From assembly GCA_030560485.1 (NCBI GenBank), contig JAKTTS010000159.1:1-29466 (forward strand): a stretch of 29,466 nt of DNA, in the 5' to 3' direction. This document shows positions 11,101 through 19,322 of the stretch, piece after piece (within the stretch, counting starts at the first letter, position 1; each line of letters begins with the position of its first letter). The translations under genes were made by a program, and so were the position numbers. The notes below the pieces were generated by a model. The model was not told the origin of the DNA. It searched no databases and saw nothing but the letters and a program-made list of their open reading frames with translations. The DNA is from Ascoidea tarda (nom. inval.). Taxonomy: Eukaryota > Ascomycota > Saccharomycetes > Ascoideales > Ascoideaceae.

Positions 11101-14100
11101 TCAATCAAAATGCAATACTTTGTCTGATCTTAATGATAGTTTGAAGAAATCTAAAGAAGATTCTATTTTGTTGGTACAAGATTCAACTACTAAAGTGGAA
11201 AAATTAGAAAAAGAAAAAGACATTGTTCTTGAAAAAATACAAAATTTAAAACTCAATAAGCAAGAATTGGAAACTTCTAATGAAATCCTTAAAGAAAAAA
11301 ATTCTAGCTTGTCAGACCAATTTAATGCTCTTCAGATAAAAAAAAATAACACTGATTTAAAGACAGAAAAATTGATTGTCTCTAATCAATCCTTATCTAA
11401 TAATATTGAAACTCTAAACCTAAAAATTTCTCAATTGTCATCAAAAATTGAAAATGTAGAAAAAGAAAAAAATGACCTAGAAAGAGTTTTAGAAAACTCT
11501 ATTCATGAATCTGATAGCTTAAAATCAGTTAACAGTGAAAAGGACAAACAGATAAATATAATAAATTTCAAATTAGACGACTTAACCAAGGCAATTGCCG
11601 CGGCAACTTTAGCTAAGACATCTTTAGAAAATGCGAACAAATCGTTGAAGGAAGAGAACTTAAAATTTCATAATGACATAATTGAGCTCGAATGCAAAAA
11701 CAATAACTATATTGAGAATTATCAAAGTTTATTGTTAGAAAAAGAAAAATTAGTTAAACTTAATGAGTCCTCTGTTTCAGAAATTTCTCAGTTATCTTCA
11801 GAAACTAGGATACTAAACTCAACAAAGAATAAACTTACAAAAGAATATGATAACTTGTTGCTTGAAAATGAAAAACTTATTTCTAAAAACTCCGATTTTT
11901 CATCGAGAATTGTTGTTCTTGAACAAAACCTTAAAGATAATATCAGGAAGTATGATTCTGTTTTTAGTGAAAAATCTAATCTAGATGAAATGTTGAGTAA
12001 ATTAAAGGGTCAAAATGATAAACTATTAGACACAGTTCAAGTATTGGAATCAGATCTAAGTGAAAATAAAAATAAATTGGATGATTATATGAAAGAAAAA
12101 TTGGCTTTAGAAGAAAAGCTAAAGGAATCGGATTCAAAGCTATTAGACTTAAAAAATAAATCTCAGCAAACAGATGAAGACTATAGAGATATTCTTAAAA
12201 AACATGATACTATGGCTTTAGAATTAAAAAGGCTGGAAACTATTATTGGTGATCTACAGTTGAAATTAAAATCTATAAATGGCAGATTTGAACAACAATC
12301 AAAAGAAGTTGAAGAATCAATAAACGAAAGGTCTTCTCTTTCTGCCGTTGTTCAGGAATTACAAAAGGAAAATTCAAAGTTAAAAACAGATTTGGTTGAA
12401 ATAGAAAATTCCAATAAAGAAAACCTTGATAAATGTAAAGCGCTCAAAGAAGAAAAAGCTAATATGCTGAAGGGTCAGAGGGATATTTACTTTAAAATGT
12501 CGGAGATCTCATTGCGGGCAGAAAATTTGGAAAAGGAAAACAAAAGTATTCAATTTAAATACAATAGCATTTCATATGAAAAAAATGATCTTGTAAAGGC
12601 CAATAGAGATCTCTCAGATAGAATAATCTCATTGGAGCTTCAAATTACAGAAAATTCGAGAAGTCTAGAGGCTGTTATGGCAGAGAGATCAGGGAAGGAT
12701 GATTATAATGAGATGCTAAAAAACCAAAACGCTGAACTATTGGAAAAAGTCAAAGAATTAGAATTAAAAAATACCAATAAATCATCGGAGTATAACTTGA
12801 TATTGATTGATAAAAATAAATTAGCAGGATCTTGTGAAGATTTGAAATCACAGATCGCTAAGCTCTCAATTAAAATTGAAACTTTGAAATCAGAAAATGG
12901 CACTTTGGAAGCTAGGCTTGAGTCATTGAAAGTTGAAAAAAGTGATTTTGATAAACTGAACAATATTCTTTTAAATAAAAATAAGGATCTTGAGCAACAG
13001 ATATCATTTAACGCCTCACAAATTGAATCTATATCAGCAGATAGAGATTCCATGGGTGAAAAGCATTTATTACTAAAAAAACTGAACAAAGACCTTCTTT
13101 CTAAGATAGCTACGCTTAATGCTAACTATTCTTCTCTTACTTCCAAAATTTTTGCTTTAGAAAAAGCTGAGATTGAGACAACTACTCAATTGAATGATTT
13201 GAAGAAGAAAATTGAAGATTTGGAAAACGAAAAAGCCGACATTCAGACTAACCTCTCAACAGTTAATATGGAGAAGCAAGAACTTGAAAATTCTAACAAA
13301 GAGTTTCTGGAACAAACTAATGCTTTGCAACTCGAAATTGCAGATAAAGTTCGAAGATTAGAATCTATCACCTCGGAAAAATTATCACTAGAGAAATCTA
13401 GCACCTCTTTGAAAGACCAAAATCTGGAATTTTGCGAAACTATAAAAAAATTAGAAGTCGAAAATTCTAAATTAACAGAATCAAAAAACGAAATCCTTTC
13501 AAAGGTTTCAGTTCTTTCTTCTACCATTGATCAGTATAAAGAAGAAACTGGTAGTCTTCAGGCACAATATGATAAATTGTTTTGTGAAAAAGAGAAATTA
13601 GAGGAATCCAAAGAAGAGATCTTAGCTTCCAAACTATTACTTGAAAAAGATTACAGTGCAAATAAAGATAAATTAGAAAGTCTCCTTCTTGAAAAGTCAT
13701 CCTTGGAAGGTTCTGTTGTTTTATTAAATAATGAAAAAGAAAAACATATCATCAAAATTCAAAGCTTAGAAAAAACAGTGGGTGAGGTGAACTTTAAATT
13801 GGATAATTTGACTGAAGAATCTGTGGCTTCAAATGCAGAGCGCGATCTTCTAAGTCTGAAAAGTGCCGAGTTTTCTGCTCTGTCTTCTAAATTTCAGATT
13901 GAAATAAGTTCTCTTCAACAAAAGTTATTTGAAAGTATAAAAGAAAAAGAGAACTTGGAAAATAACCGCTTAAATTCTCTAGAAAAAATTAATTGTCTTG
14001 AGTTAGAAATTTCAGATATAGAAACTAAATTAGAGTCTTCTATTTCAAATAGTAAGCTATTGGAAAACAAGAATAAATTGCTTGAAAATGAAAATATTGA

Positions 14101-17100
14101 ACTTTTGGATGAAATTGAGAAAATTAAAAGCAAAAGCAACGAAACCACATCAAAGTATAATATTTTATTAGTTGAGCAAGAAACTTCAAATCAGGCCAGA
14201 GAAGCGAATCTAAATGATATTAATAAGTTACAGGTAGAAAAAACTGAAATTGCAAAAGTTAGTAAAAAGCTAGAAGAAAATTATGAACTCTTAATCCAAA
14301 AAAATAAAGATCTTGAAACAAAGTATTCCAATGTTTCATCTAAATTTTTACTTTTAGAGCAAGATAGCAAGGACTTGTTAAGAAGACTAGATTCTATTAC
14401 CGAAGAAAAAGAGGCAACTGAAAAAATGCTTCTTGGATTCAAACAGGAAAACTCAGATTTGCTAGATATAGTTAATAATCTTGAGATTGAGAATAATAAG
14501 AACCTAAATAACTTTAATGTCTTAATGGCACAAAAGAATGTTTTAGATAGGGACTTATCAAATTCAAATATCAAATTCGAGGAATACGAATTGAAAGTTC
14601 GTGATTTTGAACTTGAAAAAGAAGAAACTCGAGATAGATTTGATAGGCTAGTTGAGGAAAAGAAGGTTTTAGAAGCTGAGTGTGCCAGAATAAACGAAAA
14701 ACTTAAGAGTGTTCTGCAGGTGAAAAAAGCTGTTGAACAAGAAAAATCTAGTTTTGTGCAAGAAATCGATAAATTAAAAACAGTTAATTTTGAATTATCA
14801 AAGGAAATAGAATTAATAGAAGCGAAAAATAAGGAAGCTTTTGATAAACACTTTATTGAAATATCCAACCTTATTGAAACAAAAGATGCTCTTTTGAAAA
14901 ACAATGAAGAAAATAATACTGAAAAAAATAGATTGTCAGATAAGTTAAAGGAATTGGAAAATAATAAAAAACAATTAGAAATCAGTCAAAATGAACTAAA
15001 AAATACTTGTGAGAAGTTACGAAATGAGGAAAATGAGTTAGAAATTAAAAATAAAGAATTACAGAATAATCAGAATCAACTAGAAATCGAAAAAGTTGAG
15101 CTAGTTAAAACAATCGGTTTGATCACAATTCAGAAAGAAACCTTATTAGAAGAAAAAGAAACCTTATTAAAAGAGAAAGATGAATTAATTAGTGAAAACT
15201 CCCAATTAAAATCCGAACTTGATATTGTTAACCAAAGGGCTAAAACTTCTGTTGTGCCAATTTTTTTAAAGTCTGAAGAAAATAAATCTACTGGTGTTGG
15301 ACAAAGAGATTTAAGTAGTATCAAAAGCAATGATTCTATCAACAAAGATAATGATATTTTAGCATTAAACCAGAGACTTAAAGAACAGGTTAAGAATTAT
15401 GAATCTCAAGTAATTGATTACGAAAAAATCAAAAATGAATCTCTGAAATTGAAAAAAGAATTATCTGGTAAAACTAAAGAAAACCTTGAACTTTCTAAGA
15501 TTAAGTCTAGACTTCTTTCAATTAATTTAAATCTTGAAGAAGATGTCAAAAAATATAAGGCTGAAGCAAAGAAAATGATAGAATTAAGAGAACAAAGTAA
15601 TTCTTTGATAAAGAATATTGAAAGTTTAAATCAAGAGCTAGTTAATAAATCTAAAGAAAATTCTAGAATTAAGAATGAAAAAAATAATTACAAGGCTCAA
15701 ATTTCTAGTCTAGAAAAAGAAATTGACGAACAAAAAATAAAAGCAGAAAATAATAAAGAGACAAATGAAAATCAAATTGAGCTTGACAAAATATCAAAAG
15801 ATAAAGTTCAAGTTATTGCTGCTCGATTTAACCTAATTTGCATTCCATCTAAAGCATTTATTGCCACGACAATTTCTAGACACCCTGATCCAAACAATGT
15901 TGTAATAGTACCAACGACTTATTATAATAAACTTTCAAAATATGAATCCTTGAATATCGAGAAGGTTTCTGTTGATGAATTTAAAAGACAAGCTAAATCT
16001 CGTGGATTTAAACTAGTTCCTATTGTTGAAGATTCAAATGATATACCGATTACAAATATTAAGGATATAAACAAGCAAAATCTACCCACTATCCATTTAT
16101 CATCATCTACCAAATCATCCTCATTTGCTCCTATTAGATCGTCAATATCGATTCAAAGTCCCAGAACACCAACAGGAAAAACAGCTCCAAAATTCTCGTC
16201 CAACATATCACCACCTTCAGATATACAACATGAGTCACATATTGGGCCAATGGAAGCTCAATCAATTATATCATCCATGGAAGACGGTTTTGAGTTTGTG
16301 TTTACCAAGCCTGATGTTCCATCTACCACAATAACACACACCAATTCAGATTCCAAAAATGCAGGTAATGTTGGCAACAGCAAGAATAATAGCAAAATTG
16401 TCATGGAAGATTCTATTGATCAATCCATTTCTACACTTCAAGGTGACTTGTCAATCAACAGCAGCATATCTTTAACTGAACCTAACATTATAGGGGCAAT
16501 AACACAGACTGTTATTGGGGAGTTTCTATATAAATACTACAGAAAATTGGGTCCATTATCAGTCATTTCTGAGAATCGACATGAAAGATACTTTTGGATT
16601 CATCCTTATACACTAACACTATACTGGTCTGAAGATAATCCTGTTTATGGAGATCCATCGAATAATAAAACAAGAGCTGCTGCTATAATCGGAGTTGAAA
16701 GTATTGAAGATAATAATCCACTACCCCCAGGATTATATCATAAGAGTATAATTGTTTATTCTTCAAATAAGCAAATCAGAATTACATGTCCATCGAGATT
16801 GCGTCATAATATATGGTTTAATTCATTGAGATACTTGATTCATAGAAGTAAAGAGGGAATTGAGTTTGATGATCTAAAAAAGTTTGACGAGCAAAAAAAA
16901 TTAATCGAAAATAATACTGGAGAGAACTCAAGACATCGTAAACCATCTATTACAAGAAATTACTCCAACAGTCGTTTATTATCTGCAAGCAATATTAATT
17001 TTAATGATAATGATAATAACAGTTACCATAGTAGTTATCACGGTAACAACAATACTAATAATGTTAGCAATAATAATGAAAATAACAATCAAAATGAAAA

Positions 17101-17221
17101 TGAGGATTTATCATCAAAGCGTAACAGAAGAATTGTTTCTTCGTATCATAGTACATCAAGCAAGGTGAGGAATAAAATGTCTCAGAGTTCTAGTTTTAAC
17201 AGGTTAAGTTCTCTTCGATGA
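8117..17221 (+). CDS. NUM1: NUM1-like cortical anchor protein (coiled coil plus PH domain)
   Basis: 3034 residues. Num1 (ApsA in filamentous fungi) sits at the cell cortex, anchors mitochondria and captures dynein for nuclear migration. Here a disordered Asn-rich N-terminus (residues ~15-170) is followed by a first coiled coil (~175-315) containing the DSNWQLR signature I associate with the Num1/ApsA N-terminal domain. Then come Asn/Asp/Ser-rich linkers (including an SD/LD run near 440-455), a giant coiled coil (~730-2590), and a conserved block (IPSKAFIATT..HPDPNN..VPTTYY). The C-terminal PH domain spans about 2798-2915, with VIGEFLYKYYRKLG and FWIHPYTLTLYW and ending RHNIWFNSLRYLI. In yeast the PH domain binds PI(4,5)P2. 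The coiled coil holds a regular ~119-residue repeat (listed separately) rather than the 64-residue repeats of S. cerevisiae Num1. The frame is uninterrupted. The PH domain makes the assignment firm. Confidence 0.93.
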   Translation: MPLPNIPDLISKSTSWNNNNNNNNNNNNNNNNNNNTNNPNNPNNPNNPNNPNNPNNLNNLNNLNISTSNVDFKPEMSYDSDSSSYSSYSKSSARPSRTAHKNVMSLSSSSSREILSQLNKFSNNNLNLNSTNSVATTNSNNNNKLSKKFLLSTKPSNKNLNILKKDQSKDLDFTYNLSRSLTIESRKLKLSNELKSKQIEGLNIKITNLTLERDNLLSKNSDLIKNDESLNDSNWQLRVNLDDQNSKISALNKLVSKLQSDLHASSLLNNNLSTNLDDSDLKLHNLQLNFDKTTKNLNLSIQNLNNHILDLNQENDELTKKLSLLTSSLKESQLKNSNLASNLPALSSQYSTSNLLKKNQLSDLESDIDNSLLDPNNSQFLSNYNSPIKNLPSRNIQLESETLKSSLTNAHKTISKLRNQLIKATAQATNAGITLLLNSDSDSDSDSNSDLDSDLDLDLDLQNNNQNNNQNNNNTTNNNKSSNFERYNSIGFQNDSKKLLLNKPNLININIKNSNNNNNNNDDADEYDDWLSTDEEDNKSTNNTQKLKGSSDNKKSIIQNRSDPNIFLNNSLVSLDHSNYTSTANNALSDATVSTKKNLLDEINDNNNNNNRNNNNEENLNTLSNDKIKSIVDDYINENKLMLISEDEYSKLNNSVTFNNLNEILVNPSSSSRINFDNELNHMSDLDAGSSNENSDFSSNDGSRSLKLSHKKSQKSMSKKDNNLRLLKLQSENDKNLSQLTITKSQVDELEKEKFEIQNKLDTVNSEKADLEKIKNDLSRELNAAKSENEKNNLKIVGFSSSINGLSNEKSNLEKKINNLLGEKNNYEKNKNDLESNIKSLNKTISSISNDNLLSQKEITILKKSTEELNKQLNVEVSKYKQLADQKKLLDKNEKRIKEKNENLKAEIEHLKTDQKETKRNLAVILSEKNSLQNNNTELENNIQILELKVKDNIRRLESLNNEKLILDNSYLSLKEKNNIQNSTIRNLEAHITKIQSKCNTLSDLNDSLKKSKEDSILLVQDSTTKVEKLEKEKDIVLEKIQNLKLNKQELETSNEILKEKNSSLSDQFNALQIKKNNTDLKTEKLIVSNQSLSNNIETLNLKISQLSSKIENVEKEKNDLERVLENSIHESDSLKSVNSEKDKQINIINFKLDDLTKAIAAATLAKTSLENANKSLKEENLKFHNDIIELECKNNNYIENYQSLLLEKEKLVKLNESSVSEISQLSSETRILNSTKNKLTKEYDNLLLENEKLISKNSDFSSRIVVLEQNLKDNIRKYDSVFSEKSNLDEMLSKLKGQNDKLLDTVQVLESDLSENKNKLDDYMKEKLALEEKLKESDSKLLDLKNKSQQTDEDYRDILKKHDTMALELKRLETIIGDLQLKLKSINGRFEQQSKEVEESINERSSLSAVVQELQKENSKLKTDLVEIENSNKENLDKCKALKEEKANMLKGQRDIYFKMSEISLRAENLEKENKSIQFKYNSISYEKNDLVKANRDLSDRIISLELQITENSRSLEAVMAERSGKDDYNEMLKNQNAELLEKVKELELKNTNKSSEYNLILIDKNKLAGSCEDLKSQIAKLSIKIETLKSENGTLEARLESLKVEKSDFDKLNNILLNKNKDLEQQISFNASQIESISADRDSMGEKHLLLKKLNKDLLSKIATLNANYSSLTSKIFALEKAEIETTTQLNDLKKKIEDLENEKADIQTNLSTVNMEKQELENSNKEFLEQTNALQLEIADKVRRLESITSEKLSLEKSSTSLKDQNLEFCETIKKLEVENSKLTESKNEILSKVSVLSSTIDQYKEETGSLQAQYDKLFCEKEKLEESKEEILASKLLLEKDYSANKDKLESLLLEKSSLEGSVVLLNNEKEKHIIKIQSLEKTVGEVNFKLDNLTEESVASNAERDLLSLKSAEFSALSSKFQIEISSLQQKLFESIKEKENLENNRLNSLEKINCLELEISDIETKLESSISNSKLLENKNKLLENENIELLDEIEKIKSKSNETTSKYNILLVEQETSNQAREANLNDINKLQVEKTEIAKVSKKLEENYELLIQKNKDLETKYSNVSSKFLLLEQDSKDLLRRLDSITEEKEATEKMLLGFKQENSDLLDIVNNLEIENNKNLNNFNVLMAQKNVLDRDLSNSNIKFEEYELKVRDFELEKEETRDRFDRLVEEKKVLEAECARINEKLKSVLQVKKAVEQEKSSFVQEIDKLKTVNFELSKEIELIEAKNKEAFDKHFIEISNLIETKDALLKNNEENNTEKNRLSDKLKELENNKKQLEISQNELKNTCEKLRNEENELEIKNKELQNNQNQLEIEKVELVKTIGLITIQKETLLEEKETLLKEKDELISENSQLKSELDIVNQRAKTSVVPIFLKSEENKSTGVGQRDLSSIKSNDSINKDNDILALNQRLKEQVKNYESQVIDYEKIKNESLKLKKELSGKTKENLELSKIKSRLLSINLNLEEDVKKYKAEAKKMIELREQSNSLIKNIESLNQELVNKSKENSRIKNEKNNYKAQISSLEKEIDEQKIKAENNKETNENQIELDKISKDKVQVIAARFNLICIPSKAFIATTISRHPDPNNVVIVPTTYYNKLSKYESLNIEKVSVDEFKRQAKSRGFKLVPIVEDSNDIPITNIKDINKQNLPTIHLSSSTKSSSFAPIRSSISIQSPRTPTGKTAPKFSSNISPPSDIQHESHIGPMEAQSIISSMEDGFEFVFTKPDVPSTTITHTNSDSKNAGNVGNSKNNSKIVMEDSIDQSISTLQGDLSINSSISLTEPNIIGAITQTVIGEFLYKYYRKLGPLSVISENRHERYFWIHPYTLTLYWSEDNPVYGDPSNNKTRAAAIIGVESIEDNNPLPPGLYHKSIIVYSSNKQIRITCPSRLRHNIWFNSLRYLIHRSKEGIEFDDLKKFDEQKKLIENNTGENSRHRKPSITRNYSNSRLLSASNINFNDNDNNSYHSSYHGNNNTNNVSNNNENNNQNENEDLSSKRNRRIVSSYHSTSSKVRNKMSQSSSFNRLSSLR
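8164..8310 (+). repeat. In-frame microsatellites encoding poly-Asn and Asn-Asn-Pro/Leu
   Basis: An AACAAT hexamer array (about 8164-8220) encodes a run of Asn. It passes into AATAATCCT nonamers (about 8230-8280, Asn-Asn-Pro) and then AAT/AAC-AATCT(T/C) units (Asn-Asn-Leu). All lie in frame near the N-terminus of NUM1, so length changes would alter only the disordered tail. Confidence 0.9.
10922..14821 (+). repeat. Degenerate ~119-residue heptad-phased repeat in NUM1 (12 anchors)
   Basis: A motif of the form RRLES(I/L)xxEKxxLxxxxxxLKxxNxxLxxx(I/V)xxLE recurs through the coiled coil. Taking its conserved Asn (or the equivalent position), I place anchors at residues 936, 1062, 1181, 1300, 1419, 1538, 1657, 1769, 1874, 1993, 2112 and 2224. 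Spacings are 126, 119, 119, 119, 119, 119, 119, 112, 105, 119, 119 and 112 with small bookkeeping uncertainty, every one a multiple of seven. The DNA copies are strongly diverged. A possible earlier copy ends near residue 820. Positions were counted by hand from codons. Confidence 0.7.
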
Positions 17222-17795
17222 AGAAAATAAGAATATTTATTTATTGTTTTTTGTTTTTTGTTTTTTTGTTATTTTTGTTATTTTTGTTTTTTTTGTTTTT
17301 TACGGTTTTTGTTTTTTATGTTTTATCTTGTTTTTTTTCGGAATTTTTTTTGTACACTCGATCTGTTTTGTTTGACTTATTTAATTTTTTATGTTTTATA
17401 TAATTAATTTGTTTTGTTTTGTATATTTTTTCAATATTATATTCACTTTTACCAAGAAAACACCAATAATTTACAAAGAAATAAGAATTAAAAAGACGCA
17501 AAAAATTTATTGTAATAAAACTAAACATCAATATAATGGGTCCTATATGAAAAAAAAAAATAGTTTAGTTGTGAGTAAATTATTCATAAGAAAAAAGTTT
17601 ATTTTTTTATTTTTTTATTTTATAGTTTTTTATTGAAAGTTTTAATAACAATTTAAATGGAGGTAAGAAAAAAAATAAAAATGATAAAAGTAAGAAAAGG
17701 AATAAAAATAGATATAGAGATAAAGAATAAAATATTGAGAATGAGATTAGTCAAAAGATAAAGGATAGAAAATAGCAGACAAAAAAAAGAAAAGA
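17222..17795. other. Convergent intergenic region between NUM1 and the KH-domain gene
   Basis: 574 bases with no gene. The NUM1-proximal part (17225-17450) is strikingly T-rich on the plus strand, with runs of TTTTTGTT, and the HEK2-proximal part (17640-17795) is A-rich. Each gene's own transcript therefore ends in a U-rich 3' region, as expected for two converging 3' UTRs. Small frames here (17218-17403, 17391-17636) are low-complexity Phe/Leu or Lys/Ile strings and are not genes. Confidence 0.7.
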
Positions 17796-19040
17796 TTAAT
17801 TATCATTAATTGTGAGCTTTGATGAATTATTAATAAAACTATCAGAATTGTCAATATCGTTTAAAATGTTGCTTGTATCGGGAATGTTACTATTGGTTGA
17901 AATTTTATTATTATTATCATCATAATTATCATGATCAATTTCTAAAGCGTCGTTACTGTTGTTTTCATTATTGATATTTCTTCTTGCTTTTTCTTTTTCA
18001 ATTTGAGTGTATAATAGGGATAAGGCTTTATCAATATTATATTGATTTCCTATTAATTTGAATAATCTTTGATTCGATTTTGAATCCTTTTCTGCAATAT
18101 TTATGACACAGTTTGATTTATTTCTAATTTCTTTTATTTTAATACCCTTTTTACCTATTAAGCAACCAACTATATCGGAGGGAAATTCAATAGTTTGGGT
18201 TATAGTTGATTCAGAAGATGAAGAAGAATTTGAAGCAGACTGGTTTGAAATTGAGGAGTCGTATATATCTGAGTTGTTAGTATTGCTGTTATTATTAAGG
18301 TTATTATGAGTATGATTACTGTTATTGTTGTTGTTATTATTATTATAATGGCCATTGTAGTTATGACTATTATTATGGTTGTTATGATTATTGTGGGCAT
18401 AATTGTTATTATGGGGTCTTGAGTGTGGAATATAATATAGAGTACCAGTTGCATTGTGCCAATCAGCAATTAAGTGTTTTGAGATTAATTGACAAGCAAG
18501 ATTAATATTTTGGGGAGTACCTTGAATTTCAACGACTCTTTCTGTAGAATTTGGTAGAAAATCCTTTGAAGCGATTGTTAAGATTGAGAATTTTTTTTGC
18601 AATTCTTTAATTCGAAGACCTTGTTTACCGATTAATGAGCCCATTTGAGAATGAGGAATCATTAATCGAAGAGTTATTGAGCCCTTTGGATTTGGTTGGG
18701 GACAAAGAGGTTTAATTGGAAAATAGCTGTTATTACTACCCGAAGAAAAAGATTTAGCAGTTGAATTTATGGAGTTGTCTTGAGAGTCTAATAAGGCTTG
18801 GGCAAACAACTGCAAGGAATCACAAACATTGTTGACTTGACCAGATATAGTCAAAATCCGATCAATTGAGCCAGGAACCAACTTGGAGATACCAGCTTTG
18901 ACATTTGTCTTTGTTCTAATGTTTTCGACACATTCGCCTCTGGTGCCAATTATGATTCCAGCTTCCTTGAAGGTGATGAGAATTCTGAAGGAGATCATAG
19001 AAGCCAAAACGGCGGCATCGATTTGCATGTCTGAATCCAT
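17796..19040 (-). CDS. HEK2: Triple-KH RNA-binding protein, HEK2/KHD1 (hnRNP K-like) type
   Basis: 414 residues from the ATG at 19040 (MDSDMQ). An upstream in-frame start at 19223 would run through the shared promoter with MDM35 and adds only a Ser/Cys/Leu string, so I reject it. There are three KH domains, each with an intact GxxG loop: GTRG (32-35), GKQG (138-141) and GKKG (295-298). KH1 continues with KAGISKLVPGSIDRIL and KH2 with IASKDFLP..TERVVEIQG, both close to yeast Hek2/Khd1 as I recall it. A His/Asn-rich linker (about 208-255) separates KH2 from KH3, and the C-terminus is acidic and Asn-rich. Khd1 binds bud-localised mRNAs and represses their translation; it also affects telomere silencing. 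The paralogue PBP2 is the main alternative. The divergent neighbour is MDM35. Confidence 0.85.
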   Translation of the reverse strand: MDSDMQIDAAVLASMISFRILITFKEAGIIIGTRGECVENIRTKTNVKAGISKLVPGSIDRILTISGQVNNVCDSLQLFAQALLDSQDNSINSTAKSFSSGSNNSYFPIKPLCPQPNPKGSITLRLMIPHSQMGSLIGKQGLRIKELQKKFSILTIASKDFLPNSTERVVEIQGTPQNINLACQLISKHLIADWHNATGTLYYIPHSRPHNNNYAHNNHNNHNNSHNYNGHYNNNNNNNNSNHTHNNLNNNSNTNNSDIYDSSISNQSASNSSSSSESTITQTIEFPSDIVGCLIGKKGIKIKEIRNKSNCVINIAEKDSKSNQRLFKLIGNQYNIDKALSLLYTQIEKEKARRNINNENNSNDALEIDHDNYDDNNNKISTNSNIPDTSNILNDIDNSDSFINNSSKLTINDN

Positions 19041-19120
19041 TGGGGAAGGCGACAAGAAGAAGGAAGGGAAACAGGGAAGGAACAAGGCAAGCAGAAAGAG
19101 AAGGTAGCGAGAAACAACAG

Positions 19121-19164
19121 CACAAGAAGCACAGGAAGAAGAAGCACAGGAAGCAGAAGCAGAG
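19121..19164 (-). repeat. C-N-N triplet-rich leader of the KH-domain gene
   Basis: On the minus (sense) strand this reads as CTCTG followed by CTT, CTG, CTT, CCT, GTG and further CTT triplets. It lies 80-125 bases upstream of the HEK2 ATG, probably in the 5' UTR. Khd1 in S. cerevisiae has been reported to associate with CNN repeats, which makes an autoregulatory site conceivable. Confidence 0.5.
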
Positions 19165-19273
19165 AAAGCGCTGCAAACAAGAAGAGGTGTTGCTGGCAGA
19201 GAAAAGTGGAAAATGCTGGGCACGTGCCGGCCGGATTGGGCGAGCGATATAATGCGTTAAGCGCCGGGCTTTT

Positions 19274-19318
19274 CTGCTGCTTCTGCTTTTTCTGCTTCTT
19301 CTGCTGCTTCTGCTTCTC
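19274..19318 (+). repeat. Fifteen C/T-N-N triplets in the MDM35 leader
   Basis: A 45-base run of 15 triplets, all CTG, CTT or CTC except one TTT, ends four bases before the MDM35 ATG at 19323. It must be in the 5' UTR unless the leader is extremely short. Its composition mirrors the HEK2 leader on the opposite strand. Confidence 0.7.
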
Positions 19319-19322
19319 GACC

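Larger units (their letters stand above)
19041..19322. promoter_or_regulatory. Divergent HEK2/MDM35 promoter with mirrored pyrimidine leaders
   Basis: Each gene's sense strand just upstream of its ATG is pyrimidine-rich and built of CTT/CTG-type triplets: 19121-19164 read on the minus strand for HEK2, and 19274-19318 on the plus strand for MDM35. Between them is a mixed core with the perfect palindrome GGCACGTGCC (19219-19228, E-box CACGTG inside) and GGCCGG. The arrangement makes a loose long inverted repeat around the palindrome. The opposite-strand frames over this region are shadows of the low-complexity DNA. Confidence 0.65.

Noticed and set aside
12703-14904. Several minus-strand frames of 77-207 residues inside NUM1
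   Set aside because: Phe/Ser/Leu-rich shadows of the Glu/Lys/Asn-rich coiled-coil coding strand.
17222-17636. Small Phe/Leu-rich and Lys/Ile-rich frames after NUM1
   Set aside because: Products of homopolymer-rich 3' UTR DNA; no start context or family signal.
19041-19223. N-terminal extension of the KH-domain protein to a start at 19223
   Set aside because: It adds only Ser/Cys/Leu low-complexity residues translated from the pyrimidine-rich leader and overlaps the MDM35 promoter; the ATG at 19040 lies just before KH1.
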